A program made the position numbers and the translations under genes. A stretch of DNA of 12,952 nt, taken from JAHFUI01 sp041485905. Lineage in GTDB: Bacteria; Acidobacteriota; Vicinamibacteria; Vicinamibacterales; CAVVIG01. A model generated the notes under the pieces. The model was not told the origin of the DNA and made no database searches. It saw only the letters and a list, made by a program, of their open reading frames with translations. The DNA lies in assembly GCA_041485905.1 (NCBI GenBank), contig JBGPKK010000130.1:1-12952 (forward strand). Reading direction: 5' to 3'. Positions 5,580 to 10,669 of this stretch are shown here, one piece after another; positions within the stretch are counted from its first letter, which is position 1; each line of letters opens with the position of its first letter.

Positions 5580-8393
5580 TCACTTCTTCAGCGCCGCCGT
5601 CCAGTTGAGAACGACGGTAATGGGAACCATCGAAGCGTCGCCGGTTGGCGTATTGACGAGGAATCGACGCCCGTCGCGGCTGGGGACGTAATGCGTGCGC
5701 TGCGCGCTCGTGCCCTCGGGGACACGCACCTGAAACAGCTCCGTCGGAGCGCCAAACGAAGGCCCAGGACCAACCGCCACGGCCATCAGCTTCTGGTCCA
5801 ACGAGAGGTAGTACACCTCATGGCCATCAGCCCGCCACCGAGGCTCGTACCCGCCTGTCGTGGAGACGGTCCACTGCCGGTCTGTCAGGGGAAAGGTCTG
5901 AACATGGACTTCAAAGCGGCCAGACTCGTTCGAGCTGTACGCCACCAGCCGGCCATCCGGCGAAAAGTTGCCGTGCCACTGATCGCCCGGCGCAGACAGA
6001 AAACTCACCGGCTTCGGGGCCCCCGCGACCGGTACCAGCCACAGGTCGTAATCTGAAGACGTATTCGCCGAGAAGAGCAGATGCCGCCCGTCCGGAGACC
6101 AGTCCGACAGGATCACGACGCTGGACAGAAAACTCGAGGCGCGCGTCACCGTCTGCGACAGCACAGGCTCTTCTTTGCCGCCGCCGCCAGCGCTCTTGGC
6201 ATAGAACTCAGTGAACCCCCCGGTCCTGGTTGTGCGGAATATGATCCGTGCCCCGTCGGGCGCCCAAACCGGTGAGGCATTCACGGCTGGCCCGAACGTG
6301 AACGGCGCTGAACTGCGCCGCGTGAGGTCCGTGATCCAGATATCGGGGTAGCCGGTCTTCGGATCCGTGACAGACGCCGCCAGACGAGTCTGGTCGGGGG
6401 AAAGCCGGAAATCAGTGTAGTCACCCAGCGATCCTGCCGACTCGGACGAGTTTCCGTGACGATCAAACCAGGTCAGCCGGCCTGGCGTTGTAAGCGTGCC
6501 CGCAAAGGCCAGCGTGCCCGTGCCGGAGACTGAATAGGAACCGTTGCCCGTACTGGAACGGCCGACCCCTCCTTCCACAACGAATGCCTGGCCCCTGAGC
6601 TCGAGACGCTCGGCATCAAAGGCCTGGCCCATCAGCGTGTCGCCATCCACGAACAGCACGTGGCCGGAGGGCGCATAGAGCGCGGTCGTGCTGCCACGAA
6701 TCAGCAGCCTCTTCGTCTTGCCGTCGAGGGAGCCTGCGTACACACCGGGTTGATCCGCCAGGCTGCTTCGGACCTGGAACAGGAAGTGACGACCGTCCGG
6801 CAGGAATTGCGGGAATCGATGCGATCCTTCCTGGCGGGACGCGTCCAGTTCGAGGACCGGCGTGACCATTCCGCCCGACGATGACACCCGCAGAATGCCA
6901 GTCGTGCTCGTGGAGAAGAGGATCGTGTCGTCCGGCCCCCACGAGGCCCCACGGTTCTCGGAAACATTGACGGCGATCACCTGCGAGGGTCCGCCGCTGG
7001 CCGGAATCTTCTTCAGCTTTCCATCAGCGAAATAGCCGATCCAACGATGGTCCGGCGACCAGAACGGGGATTCGGCGCCTTCAGTACCTGGCAGCGAATG
7101 GGCCGTCACGGCGTCCAACGATCGAAGCCAGAGGGAGGGTCTCGCGCCGGGAGCGGCAGCGGCAAACACGATGGCCCGGCCATCTGGGGATAAGGCCAAC
7201 TGCGGCACGCCCACAGTGACTGTATTCTGACCGGTAAACCGTGCCTTGTCCGGAGGGAGGATGCTCAATCGGACCACCTCTCCCGTCGCCGGCGCAGATG
7301 CCGAACGCGGAACGAGGAAGAGCGCGATCAGCACGCCGGCGGCGGCCGTCATCCACGCGACGCGCTCGAGCCACGGATTGCGCGTGCGCGCGCCAACGGG
7401 CGCGACCGCCGTTCCACCTTCCGCGATCCACTTCAGCTCGTCCAACAAGTCGCGGGCGGTCTGCCAACGGTGATCGGCATCTTTACGCAGACACTTCTCG
7501 ACGACCCGATCAAGGAGCGGCGGTACGAGCGGCCGTAACGTGGTCACGGCCGGCGGATCGATGTGCAGGATGGCTCCAATCAGGCTGGCCTGATTTTTCC
7601 CCTCGAACGCCTTCTTCCCCGCGAGCATTTCGTAAACGACGGCGCCGAAGGCGAAGAGATCGGTCCGCGCGTCCGCCTCGCGGCCTTCGAGTTGCTCGGG
7701 CGCCATGTACTGAAACGTCCCGAGAATGGTCCCTTGCGCGGTCAAGCCGGGCGGCGTCGTCGGCAGCATCGACAACCCACCGCCCGTCACCACCGGCCTG
7801 GTCTTCGCCAAACCAAAGTCGAGCAACTTCGCGCCGGCCTTGGTCAATATGATGTTGCCCGGCTTCAGATCGCGATGGATGATGCCGGCCTGATGCGCCG
7901 TGGCGAGCGCGTCGGCGATCTGCATGGCGATCGTCAGCGCCTCTTGAATCGGGAGCGCGCCGCTCTTCAGCCGCTGCTCCAGCGTCTCGCCTTCCAGGTA
8001 CTGCATGACGAGGAAACGCACGACGACTTCTTCACTGCTCGCGGGGCCCCACCTTTCTCCTGGCGCCGGGGCCCCACCCCCGGCGCGCCGAGCTGAAGGC
8101 TCTCGCTCGCTCGCGCTCGGCGGCTCGGCGGCTCGCACGGGCCGCAGGCGCTCCTCGCCGACGTCGTAGAGGGCGCAAATGTGCGGATGGTCGAGTTGCG
8201 AGATCGTGCGGGCTTCGCGGTCGAAGCGATCGCGGAATTGCGGATCACCGGCGAGGGCCTCGGGCAGAATCTTGATGGCGACGGTCCGATCCAGGCGGGT
8301 GTCTCTGGCTTTATAGACTTCGCCCATGCCGCCCGCGCCGAGGGCGGATTGGATTTCGTAGGGGCCGAGACGCGTGCCAGCGTGGAAGCGCAA
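5580..8393 (-). CDS. Transmembrane Ser/Thr protein kinase with C-terminal PD40/TolB-like propeller
   Basis: 937 aa from a TTG start at 8393. The frame is open to an ATG at 8513, but those extra 40 residues are unlike a kinase and would run through the mazEF promoter. Kinases of this class often start with a short RFxxGTxLGPYEI segment, as here. Kinase domain, residues about 12-320: glycine loop 19-24 (GAGGMG), ATP Lys41, Glu60, HRDLKPGN (173-180), DFG (192-194), APE (231-233). A transmembrane helix follows at about 345-364. The outer part has at least eight PD40-type propeller blades (LSPDGRAIVFA, WSPDHRWIGYF, WAPDGARIIF, WSPDGRHLLF, FSPDGRLVAY), probably a periplasmic sensor or protein-binding surface. 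Odd point: residues about 82-124 are an Ala/Pro/Arg/Glu-rich insertion between beta4 and beta5. It ends 9 nt from the convergent broken cyclophilin. Confidence 0.9.
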   Translation of the reverse strand: MRFHAGTRLGPYEIQSALGAGGMGEVYKARDTRLDRTVAIKILPEALAGDPQFRDRFDREARTISQLDHPHICALYDVGEERLRPVRAAEPPSASEREPSARRAGGGAPAPGERWGPASSEEVVVRFLVMQYLEGETLEQRLKSGALPIQEALTIAMQIADALATAHQAGIIHRDLKPGNIILTKAGAKLLDFGLAKTRPVVTGGGLSMLPTTPPGLTAQGTILGTFQYMAPEQLEGREADARTDLFAFGAVVYEMLAGKKAFEGKNQASLIGAILHIDPPAVTTLRPLVPPLLDRVVEKCLRKDADHRWQTARDLLDELKWIAEGGTAVAPVGARTRNPWLERVAWMTAAAGVLIALFLVPRSASAPATGEVVRLSILPPDKARFTGQNTVTVGVPQLALSPDGRAIVFAAAAPGARPSLWLRSLDAVTAHSLPGTEGAESPFWSPDHRWIGYFADGKLKKIPASGGPSQVIAVNVSENRGASWGPDDTILFSTSTTGILRVSSSGGMVTPVLELDASRQEGSHRFPQFLPDGRHFLFQVRSSLADQPGVYAGSLDGKTKRLLIRGSTTALYAPSGHVLFVDGDTLMGQAFDAERLELRGQAFVVEGGVGRSSTGNGSYSVSGTGTLAFAGTLTTPGRLTWFDRHGNSSESAGSLGDYTDFRLSPDQTRLAASVTDPKTGYPDIWITDLTRRSSAPFTFGPAVNASPVWAPDGARIIFRTTRTGGFTEFYAKSAGGGGKEEPVLSQTVTRASSFLSSVVILSDWSPDGRHLLFSANTSSDYDLWLVPVAGAPKPVSFLSAPGDQWHGNFSPDGRLVAYSSNESGRFEVHVQTFPLTDRQWTVSTTGGYEPRWRADGHEVYYLSLDQKLMAVAVGPGPSFGAPTELFQVRVPEGTSAQRTHYVPSRDGRRFLVNTPTGDASMVPITVVLNWTAALKK
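8023..8150. repeat. GC-rich repeat-like cassette inserted in the kinase coding sequence
   Basis: About 128 bp of very GC-rich, repetitive DNA interrupts the kinase domain without breaking its frame. It holds a 12-bp direct repeat (CGGGGCCCCACC at 8042-8053 and 8067-8078, each with the palindrome GGGGCCCC), GAGC/GCGAGC-type runs (CTCGCTCGCTCGCGCTC) and GGCGGCTCGGCGGCTCG. The encoded peptide (AAEPPSASEREPSARRAGGG and similar) is low complexity and replaces what is normally a turn of a few residues. The boundaries are estimated from where kinase homology stops and resumes. Confidence 0.6.
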
Positions 8394-8409
8394 GAGGCGA
8401 GCCTGGTGA

Positions 8410-8415
8410 ATTATA
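8410..8415 (-). promoter_or_regulatory. Possible -10 box of the kinase gene
   Basis: A perfect TATAAT lies on the - strand, ending 16 nt before the TTG chosen as kinase start. A transcript from it would have a leader of only about 9 nt. I find no convincing -35 box 16-18 nt upstream. It supports a start at 8393 over 8513 but is weak evidence alone. Confidence 0.3.
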
Positions 8416-8465
8416 TGCGTGGTCGACGTCGGGCCTGCCGATGATGGCGGCCGCGGGCGATTCCA

Positions 8466-8506
8466 TTGGACCCTCGGCCTGATAATGATTATGCTAGCTA
8501 TAGCTA
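8466..8506 (+). promoter_or_regulatory. Probable mazEF promoter with two palindromic operators
   Basis: TTGGAC (8466-8471) and TATGCT (8490-8495) form a sigma-70-like pair with an 18-nt spacer, upstream of the mazE start at 8530. Two palindromes overlap the -10 area: ATAATGATTAT (8482-8492, symmetric about the central G) and TAGCTATAGCTA (8495-8506, perfect). The patch is AT-rich in otherwise GC-rich DNA. Ribbon-helix-helix antitoxins usually repress their own promoter through such sites; applying this here is inference. Confidence 0.5.
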
Positions 8507-8529
8507 TCCACATTCAGAACCGGGGGCAT

Positions 8530-8760
8530 GTGAAGACGGTGCAGATGACGCTCGAACCTGAACTCGTCGCCGACGTCGACCGCGTCGTCCGCCGGCTCAA
8601 GACGACACGGTCGGCCTTCACGCGAAGCGCGCTCCGAGCGGCGCTCGAACGCCTCCGCGTCCAGGAGCTTGAACGACGCCAGCGAGAAGGGTATCGCCGT
8701 ACGCCCGTTCGGCGCGGCGAGTTCGATCGGTGGACGCGCGAGCAGGCGTGGCCCGATTGA
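8530..8760 (+). CDS. mazE: Ribbon-helix-helix antitoxin (MazE type)
   Basis: 76 aa from a GTG at 8530. The frame is open further upstream, but that part is unlike the family and would cover the promoter. The GTG follows a G-rich stretch at 8522-8526 that may act as a close Shine-Dalgarno. Residues 1-45 (VKTVQMTLEPELVADVDRVV, then TTRSAFTRSALRAALERL) are a typical beta-strand plus two-helix RHH DNA-binding fold, which dimerises. The C-terminal tail (VRRGEFDRWTREQAWPD) is the kind of extended segment that wraps around and blocks the toxin. The stop overlaps the toxin ATG by one base (TGATG), so the two are translationally coupled. The operator palindromes at 8482-8506 suggest autorepression. 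Confidence 0.88.
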   Translation: MKTVQMTLEPELVADVDRVVRRLKTTRSAFTRSALRAALERLRVQELERRQREGYRRTPVRRGEFDRWTREQAWPD

Positions 8761-9080
8761 TGCGCCGCGGGGAGATCCGCTGGTATCGCTTTCAACGGCC
8801 AGACAAGAAGCGCCCGGTTCTGATCCTGACCCGTGCATCGGCGCTCGAATTCCTGGGCGAGGTGACCGTGGCGCCCATCACATCCACGGTGCGGCAGATC
8901 CCGTCGGAGGTCGTCCTCCGCGAGGCCGATGGCGTGCCCCGCACGTGCGCCGTCAACCTCGATCATGTGCAGACAGTGGCCAAGGGGCGCATCGGTCAGC
9001 TCATTGCCACACTGCCGCTCGATAGGATGACCGACGTACAGTCAGCACTGTTCTTCGCGTTAGGGTTCGACGGCCAGTGA
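8760..9080 (+). CDS. mazF: MazF/PemK-family mRNA interferase toxin
   Basis: 106 aa; an endoribonuclease that cleaves mRNA at short sequences when free of antitoxin. The start ATG overlaps the mazE stop; an in-frame ATG at 8730 is internal to mazE and unlikely. Family motifs appear in order: MRRGEIRWY (1-9), KRPVLILTR (17-25), EVTVAPITSTVR (34-45) with the conserved Thr/Ser and Arg of the active region, EVVL, VNLDHVQTV, and a final helix. The length is typical for the family. The last codons and the stop lie inside a 52-bp near-copy of part of the amidase gene (9071-9122), so the natural C-terminus may have been replaced. Confidence 0.92.
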   Translation: MRRGEIRWYRFQRPDKKRPVLILTRASALEFLGEVTVAPITSTVRQIPSEVVLREADGVPRTCAVNLDHVQTVAKGRIGQLIATLPLDRMTDVQSALFFALGFDGQ

Positions 9081-9122
9081 TCATCAGCGCCTGCGGCAGC
9101 CAGCCGACGAAGCCCGCCTTGA
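9071..9122 (-). pseudogene. Fragment of an amidase gene
   Basis: Positions 9071-9122 match 10759-10810 within the amidase gene at 49 of 52 bases, in the same orientation; 9077-9101 are identical. Read on the - strand it gives KAGFVGWLPQALMITG, against KTGFVGGLPQALMITG in the intact amidase. One of the three differences is synonymous. No further amidase homology is visible on either side. It is either the remnant of a second amidase copy or a small duplication from 1.7 kb away. Confidence 0.8.
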
Positions 9123-9158
9123 CCGCGCAGCCGGCTAACAGCTGAAAAGGAGAGCGAC

Positions 9159-9776
9159 ATGAAGTCTGCGACGATGGCAATTGTGGCGTTGGCGGTGGCG
9201 GCGACGAGTGCGTTTGCGGGTCAGGAGAAGGCCGCCCCGAAGGCGGCGACCCCCAAGGCGGCGAATGTGTTCGCGCATTTCACGACCACAGAGGGGAACT
9301 TCACCGTCAGGCTGTTCGAGGCCGAAGCGCCGAAGACCGTGGCCAACTTCATCGGGCTCGCCGAAGGGACGAAGGAATTCACCGATCCCAAGACTGGCAC
9401 CAAGATGAAGAAAAAGTACTACGACGGGTTGATCTTTCACCGGGTCATTGCCGGCTTCATGATCCAGGGCGGCGACCCACTCGGGACCGGGACGGGCGAC
9501 CCCGGCTATAGGTTTGCTGACGAGTTCACGTCGAACAAGAAGCTCGACAAGGCCGGCATCCTGGCGATGGCGAACAGCGGCCCCAACACGAACGGCAGCC
9601 AGTATTTCATCACGCTCGCGCCCACGCCATGGCTGGACGGCAAGCACACGGTCTTCGGCGAAGTCACCGCCGGCATGAATGTGATCGAGAAGATCGGCAA
9701 CACGAAGACGACCAAGCCCGGCGACAGGCCCGTCACGCCCATCACGGTTCAGTCGGTCAAGATCGAACGCAAGTAA
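9159..9776 (+). CDS. Exported cyclophilin-type peptidyl-prolyl cis-trans isomerase
   Basis: 205 aa. The ATG has an AAAAGGAG Shine-Dalgarno with a 6-nt spacer, the same layout as the broken gene at 5051. A Sec signal peptide (KSATMAIVALAVAATSAFA, cleavage after residue 20) and a short Ala/Lys/Pro linker precede the cyclophilin fold (about 38-205). It therefore folds proteins in the periplasm. Active-site residues are present: R95 (FHRVI), F100, Q103 (FMIQGGD), Q148 and F150 (NGSQYFIT), W158 and H163 (TPWLDGKH). Relative to single-domain PpiA/PpiB, the loop EGTKEFTDPKTGTKMKKKYY is extended, as in its paralogue at 4483-4995. The gap from mazF to here (9081-9158) holds only the amidase fragment and no clear promoter. 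The stop codon overlaps the first unit of an octamer repeat. Confidence 0.94.
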   Translation: MKSATMAIVALAVAATSAFAGQEKAAPKAATPKAANVFAHFTTTEGNFTVRLFEAEAPKTVANFIGLAEGTKEFTDPKTGTKMKKKYYDGLIFHRVIAGFMIQGGDPLGTGTGDPGYRFADEFTSNKKLDKAGILAMANSGPNTNGSQYFITLAPTPWLDGKHTVFGEVTAGMNVIEKIGNTKTTKPGDRPVTPITVQSVKIERK

Positions 9777-9862
9777 TCGGGTCATCGAGTAATCGGGGAA
9801 GTGGGTAATTGGCTTGGTCGATTGATCGAGCCAATTACCGGCTACTCTGACACTCGGTCGCT
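9773..9862. repeat. Octamer-built inverted repeat, diverged third element
   Basis: Five tandem 8-nt units run from 9773 to 9812 (GTAATCGG, GTCATCGA, GTAATCGG, GGAAGTGG, GTAATTGG). Inverted, more diverged units follow at 9831-9862 (CCAATTAC, CGGCTACT, CTGACACT, CGGTCGCT). The first unit contains the last bases of the cyclophilin stop codon. It has the same kind of octamer build as the elements at 4393 and 12425, but a different unit sequence and a shorter middle. Confidence 0.55.
9804..9839 (+). terminator. Strong hairpin after the exported cyclophilin
   Basis: A 16-bp stem (9804-9819 with 9824-9839, two G-T wobbles) and a 4-nt loop GATT lie 27 nt after the stop. The outer 11 bp (GGTAATTGGCT / AGCCAATTACC) are perfect. 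No T-run follows, so factor-independent termination is uncertain. The hairpin may equally protect the mRNA end. Confidence 0.5.
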
Positions 9863-9887
9863 GAGTCGGCCAGACACATGCTGCTCT

Positions 9888-9949
9888 GCGAACCTCTCGC
9901 GGCGCGGTTTCCGGCTGACGCTCCACGTCGCGCCGCTCGTAAGGTTCGC
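9888..9949. repeat. Long imperfect inverted repeat in a gene-poor stretch
   Basis: GCGAACCT (9888-9895) pairs with AGGTTCGC (9942-9949), and CGGCGCG (9900-9906) pairs with CGCGCCG (9929-9935), with a small asymmetric bulge and a 22-nt apical part. There is no T-run on either side. It lies between the octamer element and the truncated gene at 9988-10038. Confidence 0.6.
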
Positions 9950-9987
9950 TGCCGGTTGAGTTTCATCCAGCCACTGGCGCTCCCGCC

Positions 9988-10038
9988 AATCTGGCCGATC
10001 CATTCGCGGTGGGCGATGAGCTCAGCGGGAGTCTTCAC
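9988..10038 (-). pseudogene. First 17 codons of a lost downstream gene (possibly a DISARM-type methylase)
   Basis: A GTG at 10038 overlaps the TGA of the helicase remnant in the GTGA arrangement typical of coupled operon genes. It encodes VKTPAELIAHREWIGQI. From memory, adenine methylase genes next to DrmD-type helicases begin with a similar TPAEL-AHREW segment; I could not verify this. After about position 9988 the frame stays open to 9835 but becomes Arg/Ala/Ser-rich and featureless and runs through a hairpin, so the gene appears truncated there. Confidence 0.45.
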
Positions 10039-10621
10039 CCCGTCACCGGCCAGAGATACACAAGGCCGACGGGCTCGAAGCGCGTGGCCTTCACTTCGTA
10101 GCTCTGGCGAATGCGGGCGGGCTCGGTCTCGAGCTCCTTCCCGACTTCGCCAAGCCGGCGATGCCAATAGCGTTTGTCGGCTTCGAGCTGCTTCAATTCG
10201 TCCTTCGCAAACAGGTCGAACTGCCGAAGGTCCGCCTCGCGCTTCGCCGCAGTCTGCTCGATGCGCGTTCTCTGCGTCTCCAGAATTACCCGCATGTCGG
10301 CGGCTTCCTGCTGACCGCGGTCTCGAAGCTTCGCCACCGCGTCGGCCGATCGCGCGTCGGCCTGCGCCTTGAGATGCGTCCGCAAATCTCAAGGTCGCGA
10401 GCCGCCCCGGACGCGAGTCGCCGGCGCACCTGTTCGGACACGTCCGTCGGCGCGTTCGCGCCGAGCATCTTGTCGAGCGCTACGAGCGTGTCCTTGTGCG
10501 TCGATTCGCCGTATGGCCTGAGCGGTTCCTTGCGAACGCCGACGTCGGTCCATCTGGCGGTGACGACGAGCACTGGGGGGATATCGAGAGCGATGGACAT
10601 CAGGCTCAGGCACAGTAATGC
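10035..10621 (-). pseudogene. C-terminal remnant of a SNF2-type helicase, resembling DISARM DrmD
   Basis: Two frames together give one continuous protein tail. From about 10621 to 10388: LDIPPVLVVTARWTDVGVRK, then TLVALDKMLGANAPTDVSEQ and RRRLASGAARDLE. A one-base deletion near 10388 moves reading to the frame that continues LRTHLKAQADARSADAVAKL, a charged coiled-coil stretch (DELKQLEADKRYWHRRLGEV), and ends EPVGLVYLWPVTG at 10035. The final motif and preceding coiled coil are, to my knowledge, typical of the C-terminus of DrmD-like helicases. No ATPase motifs remain; everything upstream is missing at the amidase 3' end. A further frameshift is possible near 10605, since another frame reads VGITVPEPD just upstream. 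Confidence 0.55.
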
Positions 10622-10655
10622 CTACGGACACGCCGCCGCAAGGCCGTGACGAAGG

Positions 10656-10669
10656 GTTCTAAGTTCTAA
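10656..10669. repeat. Two tandem heptamers at the amidase stop
   Basis: GTTCTAA occurs twice in tandem (10656-10662, 10663-10669), followed by a partial GTTT. The amidase TAG (10659-10661) and its last residues (LRT) are encoded by the repeat. Confidence 0.6.

Noticed and set aside
9081..9158. Promoter for the exported cyclophilin.
   Set aside because: No convincing -35/-10 pair; the stretch is largely the amidase fragment. Transcription may come from mazEF or a non-canonical promoter.
9135..9926. Long 263-codon open frame on the - strand.
   Set aside because: It is the antisense shadow of the exported cyclophilin. The translation has no family features, and the + strand gene has full active-site motifs, a signal peptide and a Shine-Dalgarno.
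9877..9961. Integron attC site: the hairpin 9888-9949 is followed by GTTGAGT, which fits the GTTRRRY core.
   Set aside because: No RYYYAAC partner lies at the matching distance on the other side, and there is no integrase or cassette gene. The core match is likely chance.
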